A DNA stretch of 64,000 nt from Microbotryum silenes-acaulis (lineage: Eukaryota > Basidiomycota > Microbotryomycetes > Microbotryales > Microbotryaceae), in assembly GCA_003665825.1 (NCBI GenBank), contig QPFY01000017.1, positions 124,001 to 188,000 of the forward strand. The letters run 5' to 3'. The notes under the pieces were generated by a model that was not told the DNA's origin, searched no databases, and was given only the letters and a program-made list of their open reading frames with translations. Shown here piece after piece: positions 10,857 to 22,508 of this stretch; the stretch's first letter is position 1, and every line of letters starts with the position of its first letter. The translations under genes were made by a program, and so were the position numbers.

Positions 10857-13800
10857 ATGGCAGACCGGTCACCGTACGGGAAGCCACAGACACTGGCGAA
10901 CCGCATGAGCTCTAATGCCGGCGAGACGTCGTACCATTTCCAAGTGCGACCCAAAGTCTACTATCAACAACCATCGGTGCCTCGCAGCGTCGGGGCCTCG
11001 GCGGGTAACCTGAGCTTGGGCAACCACTCGGTCGATGGGCGACTCGCACGACCTGCGTCGTCAACCCAGCCTACCTCGATCGCCGCCACGCCAGGCTCAG
11101 CGTTCAGCAAGTCGAGCACCTCGATCGTGCATCGACTGGACGACTTCCAGCCCAACGAAGGCACCATACGCACGAGCGCGCCTCCGCGTATCGTCTCCGC
11201 CGCCGCCTCGACCTCCCACACAGCGGGCTCGGGCTCAGGCTCAGCTTCAGCGTCTACATCGACGTTGAGCTCCTACAACGATTCGGCACCGTTGCAAATT
11301 GCGAGACCGCGTAACCCGGGTGCCAACTACAAGACAAACGTCGCCGGTGGATGGAACGACTCGGCTGTACCCCGCGCGCCCATCTCGATCAACGGCAACG
11401 CCAATGGCGGCAGCAGCGGTAGTCTGCTCGACCGGGTCACCGGTGGCCCCGGAGCAGCCTCGCCATCTCGTACGAACGGCAACGGCAACGGCAATGGCAC
11501 CGATGCGGGTGGTCTGGCTAATCGGATAGGCACGTCGAGGTACTCGCCCACGTCCGAGAGGCGCAGTCGTCCCTCGTCCCCCTATCGCGCGTCGTCGATC
11601 CCGCTCAAAGACCGCATGCCCTCGATCAGCCACGACCGAGCGCCTTCGAACCAGTCATCTCGCGGCCCGACACCACCGCTTCCCCTCACGCACAATCCAC
11701 CGGCCGCGACAACGGCGACGACGGCGACGACGACAAGCACCTCCTCGACATTGCGCGATCGTCTTGCCGCCTCCATCTCCTCCAGCAAGGCCGATCGTCG
11801 CGACGACGAGGATTACGTCGATCGACGCTGTCGCAGCCTGCTCGAGCGACATTCGGAGCTTGACAGCATCAACCCGCGCCGCCTGCGCGTCGTGACCGTG
11901 TCGAATCTACCCCCAAATGTGTCGCGTGATGATGTTTACGACAACATGGAGCTTTACGGTGACATTGACTGCCTCACTATCAACTCTGACCACGCTCAGC
12001 CCGGCCAGCAGCAGTTCAAATCCGCCGACGTCCGCTTCAAGCACGCCGACGATGCGGCCTGCGCAGTCAAGATCGGCAACATGAGCCGCTTCTGGGTCAG
12101 GTCAGCCACCAGTCAGTTCTACAAGATTGTCAAAGTGACCTTCATGAAACCCGCTCCCGGTGGTTCATCTGCCTCCTCGTCCCTGCCACCTAAATCGTCC
12201 GTCTCGAGCTCGGCGACGGCGACGGCCCCAAATCGCAACAGCACCTCGTCAGCGCCTACAAGTGCTCCACCACTCGTCCCGACTGAACCAGCTGCGTCAA
12301 AACCGATCTCTGCGACCACGCGTGCTCCCGAGACTGCCCCTGCTGTGGTCGGTCAAAGGAGCCTCGTATCCGAGTCGGCCCCCTCTCGTCCGTTGGCACC
12401 AAAGCCCGCGGTCGCTCGGTCCAGTCGCCGCTCATCTTCGGGAACACCGCCGCTCCCCAGTGGTGACCAAATAACGACTCCAGCACGACCTGCATCGACT
12501 CTGCCTCTTCCTTCGCAACCCGCGGTGACGTTACCCCCTGGGCTATCGGCGCCTGCCCCTGTCGTACCGCCGTCCGTCGCTCGGTCGGTAATCGATCCCC
12601 AGCATCCGAGGATTGTGTTCCCGTTCTCCAAATTTCAGCCTCAATCTGGGTCCACAAACCCCTTCTCCAGTGCGCCGACTTCATCCAGTGCGGCCGAGCC
12701 CGCTGCTTCAAAAGGAGGCGCTGGCGCACCGTCGGCATCCGCGACTGGCGCGACTTCTGCTCCGAGAGCTCCTCAGACGCCTCAAACTACGGTGAGCTTC
12801 ACTCCTGCACCGGTGAGCACAGCTGCTGCTGCGATTCCGAAGCCGACTCCTGCATCCGCGACTTCGCACCCGGCGCCTTCACCTGTCGCCGAGCCACAAC
12901 CGAGCCAGCTGGACAAATTCACCGTATGCGGGCACGACTTTGTCAAAGCCGCGGTGCCACCCGGAGCTGCTGCTGTGTTGCCCAAAACTGCCACCCTTGC
13001 TTTCAGCTCTCCCACGTACAAGAACACGCATACCTCGATCGGATCCAAAATCGGCAACGGCATCTCGCTCCATCTCTCGCAGTGCGGATTCGTCGTCATG
13101 CGCATCTCGTGGTGGCGCGACGTGAATGCCCCGAAGCCCGGTCAAGGCCTGATGATTGCCCAAGTCGTACCCAAGTCGGCACCGGACCAGATTATGAGAA
13201 TGGCGAGCGCTGCGTTCAACAATGCCAACAGTGCTCCGCCCGCTGGGATCCCTATAGCGGTACCTTCAAACTCCAGCAAACGGCCTCGCGATGAACCTCG
13301 AACTGGTGGCTTGGCGTCTTCGATTGTTTCGAAATCGACCGCTGTCACCAGCAGCGACAAGCGAGCTCGAATAGGCCCTGCACCCATGGCTCCAGCGACA
13401 CCCGTCGAAGATGTGCCGATGATTTTGCTCGACGACGACGTTCGTATTGTGCGCATCGAGCTACCCGAATCGGCGCGTGGTCCGACTCCCGCCGCTGCCA
13501 AGGCACGCAAGGTGCTGCGCAAGCAGCATACGAAGAGGATTAATTCGGAGGGGACGATCGTCTTGAGCGCTGTGTGAGTTCCCACCACAGCGGGGATCCG
13601 AGCTAGCTGGCCCAGTACTGACGAGGACCACTTTCCATCACAGCTTCAAGGGCGATGTGCTCGAGATTGCGTACGAAGTCGATGACGACGAGGAAGAAGA
13701 GGTTGAGGGCGATGTGGCGCAACCATCGGCAGCCAGTGCGACCCCGCAACTACCCCCCCCTGCGGTCCTTGCGACCAGAAGGGAGTCGTCCGTCAGCAAC

Positions 13801-16800
13801 GTCGATGAGGATATCAAGCCCGATAAGAACGCTCTTTCCCGCGTCGACCCAAATGACGAAGAGTTGGATATGATCATGTCTGAGCCAGAGATACCCGAGC
13901 CCGACCCCGTCTACTTCCCTCGCGAGATCAGGGTCGTCTGCACCGCCGACTCGATCGAGACTCAAAAGGCCGTTGAAAGCTTTATCGACGATTTCTTCAC
14001 TCGCTTCGATTCGGATCGGGTCTCGCTGCAATACCTCTACCACCTCGAAAGCGCGTTCTCGGTTCGCGTTGTGCCGAATGTCCCGCCTCGCATGCAAGGG
14101 ATGTACGAGCACGTGCATCCGTTCCAGCGCAAGTTCATGGTCGCGGCGGGCAAGACCTACCTCACCCCGACCGCCATCGCCAATGCGATCGTCAAGCTGC
14201 CGGCCGGGTCCCACGACATTGGGAACCTTATCTACGACGCGCGCGTCGTCAGTGATCTCCGACGTGGTCTGCCGCCGAGTCGGCTCGTTCCCATCGTCCT
14301 GCATCTGCATGGAACGTTCGAAGAGTTCCCCGAGCACATTGTGCGCAAGGTCACTCGCACATTCGTCCTCGTCCCTCGTGACGCCAGCACCGGCGGGCTC
14401 AACATGCAGCGGTCGCCCTACGTCATCAAGACGGATCAGCTCGTCTTTTCGCACTACGACCCCAAAGCGCCGACGCAGCTTCTCGTCGACCCTGCTCAAG
14501 GTCCCTTCGTCAAGAACCAAGGGCAAGGGAGCGGCTCGCCGAAGAAGAAGCGGGTCAGCGAGAGCGCGAACACCGGCCCGCCTTCGATGGGAAACGCGCC
14601 CATCTCGCAGGTGCCTTCGTTCCGCAAGCAAACACCTCTGCAACCACTCGCGCAAGCGCCAGTCCCAGGTCCAGAACCAGCTGTCCCCGTGGCTTCCGGC
14701 ACCGGTGGCTCTGAGTCGGTCGAGCCCAATAATGCCCCCGTTCCGCAAGCCGGCCCCTCCAACCCTACCCCCGCACCTGCCCCGGGGCTCGCTCCTTCCC
14801 TCTTCAGCGCTCGCACGACTCCTGCTCGCGCGAACCCTGATGTGCTCGTCATCTCGGACTCGTCCGACAATTCCGACTCGGGCAGTGATGCCGCCAGCTC
14901 GGGCACGCCAGAACCAGTATCTCGACCCCGCGTACCTGTGCACTCGCCGCCGAACCCACTTCAGGGACTTCCGCCCCCGATCCTGCGCCCTCGAGGTACA
15001 TCTGAGTCTTCTTCCTCTTCTCGACAAGAATCGATACCCGTGGACGAGATCGACGATGGCGATAGCGACACGCCGGACCAGCCGAGTGTCGACGTCGGCA
15101 AGAAGAAGAAAAAGAAGTCAGCTGTCACACCGGTAGCTACATCCACGGTGACGCTCTCGGTTCAACAGATGGAGCGTTTGGTCGCGAAGCAGGTGCGAGC
15201 TGTGATGCGGGAACAGGAACGCGAGCGTGAGCGCAAGAAGAAACGGAAGCGTCGCCGTGCGCGCTCTGACTCGGATGACTCGGACGACGACAGTGACAAG
15301 GACGCCGATTCGGATGACGATGACGGCAATGAGGATGACGAGGAGGGGGATAGTGACGTCGTCATTGCTGGTGGTCAGTTGGCATCGGTTTCAGGTCATC
15401 GCAGCGACGTCTCGTCGACGGCGCGTGCAAAGAAGCGATCCAAGGACAAGAACCACTCGGTTGCGACCTCGGCCGCGAATTTGGCCAGTCCTTCCGGCAA
15501 CGATGGTCGTATTGCCATCTCGATTGGCACATCAGCCATGCCGCACGGCTACGATGGCAAGAGCAACAAGATGCGATGGATGATCGACATTGGATCCTCT
15601 TTCTTGGGTGTCTCGATGTGGGGGGACGTGATCGAGTGGACGGGCAAGGCCGGCCCGAACGCCGTGCGCAAGTTGCATGAGAGCAAGGGCAAGACGTTCG
15701 CCGTCGACGACATCGCTTTCTCGCGCAACAAGAACGTGCTGATCGTACCTTACCTTGGTGGCAAGATCGACAAGGCCGGTACCACGCCGAAGAATCAGGT
15801 CACGTTGTACGAGCGCAAGGTCGATCGTCAAGGCCTTTCCAAAGTGATCGAAAGCCCTCTTTCTGCGCAACCACATGGTAGGGGTGGTATCACAGCAACG
15901 ATGGTTCTCCCTGGTGCCGCGTCGGCTCGATTGCAGTTCATCACTGCTGGTGAAGACAAGATGTGAGTGCCCACTTTGGTCGCTTGCTTTGGAGCCACTT
16001 AAAACTCATCCCAAGTTCGTGCTCTATGGTGCAGGATGTACCTTTGGACGCGCGCTCGTTCCGACCGATCAATCTCGACCGAACGACTACCTTGCGAACA
16101 CACGTCGACCATCACCTCCCTTGATCACCTTGCATCGGACGGTTGGCTGATCTCGGGAGGCGCCGATAAACGAGTGAGTTTGGATGGCGAGTGTATTTTC
16201 TCGATCGTGAGTTGCCCATTGACCATTCGTTCCTGTGTTGTTTCGTGCAGGTCGTCGCAACGAACATCGAACAAAGGCGAAACATGTGGTCGGCTCTGCT
16301 CCCGAATCCCGTCTACTCGATCGAGTCTTCGTGAGTTTTTCAGCGTCCCGATCTGGGCTGTCTGCCTTGTCTCGAACTAACAGCCCCACTTTTATTCGAC
16401 GCAGACCCATCAACCCACACCTCATCCTTGCGCGGCAAAGCTCATCCTCGGATCAGTTCCGTCTGTACGACACGCGCCAGTCGGGAGCGGGACCGGCAGT
16501 GTTGACCTTTGGATTCCCTCTCGCGCCTCGGGCGATCTCGACCTCGAGTGTTCCGGTTGCGCCGAATCTGGGCCGGTACTACGCGGGCTCGCCCTTGCGC
16601 GAGTTTGCTTATGCGTTCCCAGACTTGCAGCAAGGGGTCAAACTGTGGGATCTGCGCAAGGCAACGAGCGCGATCGGTGGGAGTGGAGCGGGTTCGTCTT
16701 CTTTGGTGCCGAGGATGCAGAGCATGCACGGTGTGGCGAGTAGCAAGGTGGTGCAGGTGCTGTGTCGCAACGACGAGCTTGCGTTGATGGAACAGCAAGG

Positions 16801-16825
16801 TTTCACCTCTGTTCGGATTCGATAG
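10857..16825 (+). CDS. Giant RRM / NTF2-like / WD40-like protein
   Basis: Exons 10857-13573, 13644-15962, 16035-16173, 16251-16330 and 16405-16825 join in phase into 1891 residues. The start at 10857 has a good context (ccacgATGG); an in-frame ATG at 10713 is an alternative. Order of parts: a disordered Ser/Pro/Ala-rich N-terminus; an RRM at about 340-415 (LRVVTVSNLPP, YGDIDCL, ADVRFKHADDAACAV); more disorder; a compact unknown block at about 688-778; an NTF2-like domain at about 998-1165 (YLYHLESAFSVRVVPN, LHLHGTFEEF, TRTFVLVPR) resembling that of Mex67/NXF; a Ser/Lys/Asp-rich linker with a coiled-coil-like basic stretch; and a WD40-like end at about 1540-1891 (GWLISGGADKRVV, FRLYDTR, VKLWDLRK). 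A role in mRNA binding or export is inference. I do not recognise this domain set as a named family. Confidence 0.75.
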
Positions 16826-17244
16826 GCGGCTCGGTCCGTTGGGGCACACTTGGGGGTGTCTGCTTTTCTTCGCTTTGGCTCACAGGGGTCGCTTGGTCTT
16901 TTTTAGATTTGCTAATTTCCGATTTCTGTTCGATTTCTGTTAGTTTTGGGGGTAGTGCTTGCATAGGCTGCGCTCAGAAGTTGTTTTTTGCACAATGTCA
17001 CGTCCATGTTACGATAGTATTTCATTGCCAGATACAAACTTGATGTGACGATGTGTTGTACTCTTAAAGCCAGCACCATGTGAGAGGTGAGACATATCTT
17101 GCGACGCGCGTCGATTTGTGAGCGCGCCCGCTCACGCCGGAAACAGCCGTCGCGTTGACTTTGGCTCTTCCCCCTCGCTTTCTCTGTTTCCGTCTTCGTC
17201 TCCGTTTGCCCATTCGATCTTCGCTGTGTGGCTTGGATCGGGTC
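16826..17244. other. Intergenic
   Basis: About 420 bases, T-rich in its first half, as expected of a 3' UTR. It then holds the CDT2 leader. No other feature is seen. Confidence 0.55.
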
Positions 17245-19951
17245 ATGGCTTCTATCTTGTGCGACGTGACGAATGTAGTCTCCGCAGGACAATCGACCAG
17301 TCCTTCGACTTCTGCAGCTGCTTCTGCGTTGAAGCACAGGTCTTTGTCGTCTTCGTCTTCGCCTCCCGTCGCGGCGCGCCTGGCTTCGTCATCGTCGGCG
17401 ACGGGCGCCAGTTCGATCACGGCGCGTCGTCGCGGTGCAGCACGTCCTCCCGTTCTTCGTCAAACCAGCTTGGACTTCTTCGCCCCTACTTGCACACCGC
17501 CTGTCGCAAACTCGTCTTCGCATCCGGGATGGAGCTCACGCGCGACTCGCGTCGACGACGTGAAAGAGAATGAGACGCGTACGCAGCATCCACCTCCGCC
17601 GACGCAGCCGCACGCGTCATCCTCGTCCTCGCCAGCGGCTGCTGCCTTCGCCTCGTCCCCGGCAACGACCATCACCTCCACCAGTGGTAGCTCGTGCCAC
17701 GATGACGGATCGGAACAACAATCCTCTCCTCTCGCGTCTCGTTACCTTACTGCACTGCAGCACACTCGTGACGAAACCAATTCGAGCATGGACATTGACG
17801 AGGACGACGCGTTCCTTTCATCGCGCAAGGTTCTCAAGCGAGCTAGGAGTCAATTCGACGGCGACGGCGACGGCGACGACGGCGAGGAAGACGAGCAGGA
17901 CTCGCACGGCGCTGCTCGATCACGCCACCACTCGAGTCGGGTTCCTACCCCTCCCGTTCAAGTTCACTCTTGGTCGACCACGTCTAACCCGACGAGAATG
18001 ATCGAGTCGATTTACAATATGCCTCAGCGCATCCTGTCGGTCCACGAGATGCTCCGCCGCAGGGCTTTGGGGATGAACGTCAGCATGCAACAAGGTGAGT
18101 ACGAGAAGAAGTCAGTGGTTGAGTACATATGTAATTCGACGCTGATGGTGCATTCATTGTCTTCGTAGTCTCCCTTCGACCTGTTTTACTTGACTTGGTG
18201 TCGAGCAATGAGCACCACGTCGTGCGCTGCCCTTCCTCGAGATGCGATCGCATCCTGGCGTATCCGTTTGCGTCCAAGTTCAGCAATGGTCAGTCTCGTT
18301 GAATCTTTTCAGTTGGTTTAGACTGTACCCACGTAGGTAGGTTTACTGATGCGATTCGCTCTCATCGAAACAGCTGCGAAAGCTGGAGGCAAGCAAATCC
18401 TTGCGATTGGTGACGAGGAAGGCGGTTTGACCTTTGTCGATGCGAGCAAGCAGAGCCAGTGGGATACAGGTGAGCGGCATGATCGGGTTCCCTTGTATCT
18501 GTAAACGGTTACTTAAATGCCCCTGCCCCTGCTCCGAATTCGTAGACACCTCGCGCACTTCGTTTCAAGCTCACGACAACGCTGTCTTTGACATTGCTTG
18601 GAGCTCGGACGATCGCACAATCGTGAGTGTACCGCGAAGAACCCGCTTGATGCACTGTGTTCCAGAGGACTGACGCCCCATCGCGACCATGTCAGACCAC
18701 GGCCAGTGGTGATCAAACAGCCGTTTTGTGGGATGTCGAAACCATGACGTGCACGGGTAGGCTCTTAGGCCACTCCGGCACGATCAAGAGTACCCAGTGG
18801 GATCCCAAGAACCCGAGTACGTGTTTTGTCCGAGGGGGTTGTGCGAGAATATCTCAGCTCAATCCTCGCTCGTATCGTACAGACCTACTGGCCACGGCTT
18901 CGCGTGATGGCTCGATCAGGATCTGGGATCGACGGATCGACAGCCGAGGGGAGGATGCTCGTAACAATCGAGATGGCTCGGCGATTGGCTGCGTCAACAT
19001 GATCAGAAATGCCCATGGAGGGGCGAAGAAGACCAAGGAGGTGCGCATGCCCATCGACGTGATATTCTCGATGTAAATGCTGACGTTGTATAGCACTACA
19101 CATTGCAGTCACCCAAGAGTGTCACTGCCGCTGTGTTCTTGCCGCAGTCTGACAACCTGCTCGCTTCGTCTGGGTCTGCAGACTCGTGAGTGCTCGAGCG
19201 ATTAAGTGCTTCTCTGAAGCTCTGACTGACTCGACTTTATGTCGCCTTACTTTGTTTGGCAGAATGATCAAAGTCTGGGATCTGCGTCGATCCCATTCTC
19301 GTCGGGTCAACCCCGCCTCGTTCGAAACGAACGAAATTGCAGTCTCGAACACGTCCTCGAAGCGACCGCACGGGATCAGTTCGCTCGTTCTATCCCCGGA
19401 CGGCAGAGCACTATATTCGCTCGGAACGGACGCTGTGTACGTTCCGCGCGTCCCACATTGAGCATTATCCTCTGAGCTGACATACTCACGCTCTTCAACA
19501 GCATCTCATCCTTCAAGCCGGGCAACTTGACCCATTCTTATCCCCTGGCGACGTACCAGCACCCCACCCTGGTCGTCAACTCGTTCTACATCCGCTTAGC
19601 CGTATCTCCCGATTCGAGGTTTATCTCGTGTGGTTCGACCGATAACGCCGTTTATGCTTGGGACACGTGCGCCGCTGCGGACCAAGGGGTCAGAATGGTC
19701 GGCCATGAGAAGGAAGTCAGTTGTGTCGATTGGTCCGCCCAGGGTGGGGTGAGTCAAACAGTGCTGTGTCCCCCAATTCTGCGAAGGCATGAGTTGACCA
19801 TTTTTTTGTTCCACACCCTATGCAGTTGGTTTCCTGCTCCGATGACGGCTTGGTCCGACTGTGGTCGACTGATCGCGAAAAGGCGCGTAGAATCCGTTCG
19901 AACGAAGTCGAGGATCAGGAGATCGGTTGGAGATGGTGTGGAGCAGTATAA
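17245..19951 (+). CDS. CDT2: Cdt2/DTL, substrate receptor of the CRL4 ubiquitin ligase
   Basis: Cdt2 links DDB1-Cul4 to PCNA-bound targets such as Cdt1, limiting re-replication. Ten exons: 17245-18094, 18169-18288, 18374-18469, 18546-18622, 18696-18816, 18883-19040, 19109-19185, 19263-19436, 19502-19748 and 19826-19951, giving 681 residues. The first 260 or so are Ser/Pro-rich and disordered. WD40 repeats follow (FQAHDNAVFDIAWS, TASGDQTAVLWD, ASRDGSIRIWDRR, SMIKVWDLRR, SCSDDGLVRLWS). Two blades end in WDxR, the DDB1-docking signature of DCAF proteins. The long insert between blades (SRGEDARNNRD...) is as in DTL. Residues 73-79 read QTSLDFF, close to a PCNA-binding box but one residue short. 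Unlike human DTL, there is no long C-terminal tail after the propeller. Confidence 0.88.
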
Positions 19952-20620
19952 AGGACCTGCTGTCGGTGAAATTGGGGACGATATTATTTTTATACCAAGT
20001 GCATCCATGTCCTTTAGTAAATTCCAACTTCTGATGTGTGGTCAACCTCCCTTGGTATTTGTTTTGCCATGCTTCGCAAGTTTTTCTCAAGGGCGATTCG
20101 CTTCCCCGGTGCGCCATCGCTGAGATGACCGCTCGAAGCTTGGCCTATTGAGCTGATGCAACAAAAGGTGAGGGTGATCTGTTGGACCTGTTGGACAGTA
20201 GGTCTGTGCTCGGAAATGGAGGGGCCGAAATAACCGCCAACGCGGCGTTTGAAAGCGGGTCGGGTCGCAGGCGGCCCTCATCCCAATAGATTATCACAGT
20301 TTGTGGGTTTCCTCTCATGCGGCACACGCTGCCCTGCTCTCAATGCGCTGGCCCTCCTTGAGCGCTGCCCCTCGTTCGCGGTCAAATTAGTGGACCTCAA
20401 GAGCTACTGTTACTGTTACAATGTTCATTGCAGCGCCATCCCCAAGTCGTGGCAAGTTTTGGTGAGAGGGATACGAGTCGAGGGTCAGTGGTTGGGCACA
20501 GAAGAGGGTCGGAGCGGGATGTGGAGATCAAGCGTCGGCTGCTCGGATGCTGCGAGGTGCGGAAGAAAGGCCAAGTGAGGAAGGAACGGTGTGTGAGCTA
20601 TTATACAGCTGTTGGGTGGG
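19952..20620. other. Intergenic, convergent genes
   Basis: About 670 bases between the 3' ends of CDT2 (+) and SmF (-). It holds both 3' UTRs. A further 3' exon of the SmF gene could lie here, but I could not find one that fits. Confidence 0.5.
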
Positions 20621-21127
20621 TCAGGGAGATCGCGGGAATGGGACTGACTGGAGCACGTTGTTACACCTTTCAGGCAGCAGGCAGCGAGGGGTGGGTCGGG
20701 TCAGTCGCTGCGGGACTCGGCCATACGTGCGTATCGCGGACGGACGTACCGGATGAAGACCTCGCCTAAGGATCCTACACTGAGGCCATCTTGGTACTCT
20801 TCGGTATTTGCGAGCTGGGGTGGCCAGAATGGTGCGAGGTCGAAAGCAGACCGTCAGTGAGCAGTGCGCTTCCCCAAACGAGGACAGGGCGTGGAGGCAA
20901 GGAGTTGCACTGACCTGCAAGTTCATGTAGCCATCCGTCGAGACGAGGTAGCCCTTGTACTCCATCCCCCACTTGAGGCGGACCATGACGGGCTTGCCGG
21001 TCAGCTCGGACAGGAAAGGCTTGGGGTTCACCGGTTGTACGAGCTATGGTGGGAGAGGAGGGAGGGGTGAGTTGTGCGGAAGAGTGGACAGTGGAAGGGG
21101 GGAGAAAGTTGCTTTACTTACAGACAT
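20621..21127 (-). CDS. SMX3: Small nuclear ribonucleoprotein F (SmF)
   Basis: SmF is one of seven Sm proteins that ring the U snRNAs in the spliceosome. Exons, read on the minus strand: 21127-21122, 21043-20915, 20814-20750 and 20666-20621; 81 residues, the usual size. The Sm1 motif ([25 protein letters not shown]) and Sm2 motif (GEVFIRCNNVL) are nearly identical to human SmF. The first exon codes only Met-Ser and joins to [10 protein letters not shown]. After CNNVL the expected YIRG strand is absent; the frame reads QSVPFPRSP and stops. It faces NC2-beta across a 312-base promoter region. Confidence 0.88.
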
Positions 21128-21165
21128 GCTGGAGAATGAGATGGCGCGGGTGGGACAGGAAACAC

Positions 21166-21187
21166 AGAGAGAGAGAGAGAGAGAGAG
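21166..21187. repeat. (AG)11 microsatellite
   Basis: Perfect dinucleotide run directly upstream of the SmF start codon, in its likely 5' UTR or core promoter. Confidence 0.9.
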
Positions 21188-21247
21188 GGCCGGCGCAGGT
21201 AGAGCGCAGGTAGAGCGCAGGCTGGCTCAAGGCTGGCCGCAAGTGAT

Positions 21248-21328
21248 CGGATTAGTAGCGGATCATTAGCGGATTAGTAGCGGATCATTAGCGGATTAGT
21301 ATCGGATCATTAGCGGATTAGTATCGGA
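21248..21328. repeat. 22-base tandem repeat, 3.7 copies
   Basis: Copies start at 21248, 21270, 21292 and 21314 (partial). The first two are identical. The later ones differ at one base (tag to tat). Each unit holds two GCGGAT/TCGGAT cores 11 bases apart, one helical turn. Confidence 0.9.
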
Positions 21329-21439
21329 TTGACAGCTATTGAAAATCCACGCGCCTGGCGACGGTCTCCCCACACAGCTTCTGCTTCCGCTTCCCCTTAC
21401 CATCTACACCTACCCCTAGCTTCCACGCCTTGCCTCGCC

Positions 21440-22237
21440 ATGGACTCGGACTCGGACGAACGAGTTGGAGCTGGCGCCGGAGCAGGAGGGCTCTCGGTCG
21501 GCGGCGATACGGACGACGTCTCGTTGCCCAAAGCGACCATCAACAAGCTCCTGCACGGTCAGTTTCGCCCCGCGCGTCGTTCGTGGTCGAGGCGGCGCTG
21601 ATCTTGGCATCTCGATCTGGTACAGAACTACTACCACCGGGTTACTCGGTCGCCAAGGAAGCCAAGGATCTGATCGCCGACTGCTGCAAAGGCACGACAT
21701 TCTACATCTCATTCACCCCACTTGCGCACCAGACTGATCCCTGTCTCTCTTGCTCCGGTAGAGTTCGTCCTCTCCATCGCATCCGAAGCCAACGAGATTT
21801 GCGAAAAGGACTCCAAGAAAACGCTCGCTCCGGATCATGTCATCAAGGCGTTAGAGGTGCGCGACGACCTTACTCGCGACTGCAGAAATCAGCCAATCAG
21901 CTCATTCCTTCCTCTTATACCGACAGGCCCTGGGTTTCGAGGATATGGTCCAACATGTATCGGACCAACTCGTCGAGACAAAGATATTGGCAAAGGTAAG
22001 AATCGGTCGTCTGCCTACAGCCACGATCAATCCCCTAGCTCCCCAATCGGCAACAATTCTTCTCATCCAACACAACTTGCATCCCTCGCACAGGACGAAC
22101 GACACAAGAAAGCCAAACGGGCCAAAGGATCGGGCATGTCAGCCGAGGAAGCCGAGCGAATCCAAGAAGAACTCTTTGCCGCAAGTCGCGCACGCTTGGC
22201 CGCGGGGGCAGCTCCGAGTTCGGCTGGTCCGCCTTGA
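21440..22237 (+). CDS. NCB2: Negative cofactor 2 beta (Dr1/Ncb2), histone-fold TBP inhibitor
   Basis: NC2-beta pairs with NC2-alpha through a histone fold and binds TBP on DNA, blocking TFIIA and TFIIB. Exons 21440-21557, 21626-21691, 21762-21856, 21927-21995 and 22094-22237 give 163 residues. The histone fold covers about 28-110: LPKATINKLL, SVAKEAKDLIADCCKEFVLSIASEANEIC and KTLAPDHVIKALEALGF match Dr1 closely. The second intron (21692-21761) has no GT donor. The protein match forces an exon end before GC, giving a GC-AG intron that starts GCACGA. The C-terminus is basic and Ala-rich. Confidence 0.9.
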
Positions 22238-22508
22238 GGACGGCCGGCTTATAAAGAAAGATGGGCGATGGGGTTTGTCTGTTTTGGCTCGTGTATTCCT
22301 TGCCGCCATCGTGCAATGCCTATCGCACTTGTTGTACTCATCATCAGATCCGACGTTCGCGCGCGAATCCGAGTTGGCACGGCGGAGTGATCTCGGACGT
22401 ATTACAACATGGAAGAACGATCTTGAAGATTCCGGAATTACTTCCAAGGGAATGCCCAAAGGATACTGTCGCAAGTCGAGACGAGATGACATGATGCAAG
22501 AAGGACGT

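Larger units (their letters stand above)
21128..21439. promoter_or_regulatory. Shared promoter region of SmF and NC2-beta
   Basis: This 312-base gap separates two divergent start codons, so it must serve both genes. It contains an (AG)11 run and a 22-base tandem repeat, annotated separately. Confidence 0.6.

Noticed and set aside
13750..15027. 425-residue open frame antisense to the giant RRM protein
   Set aside because: Arg-rich shadow of a GC-rich coding exon; no domain pattern.
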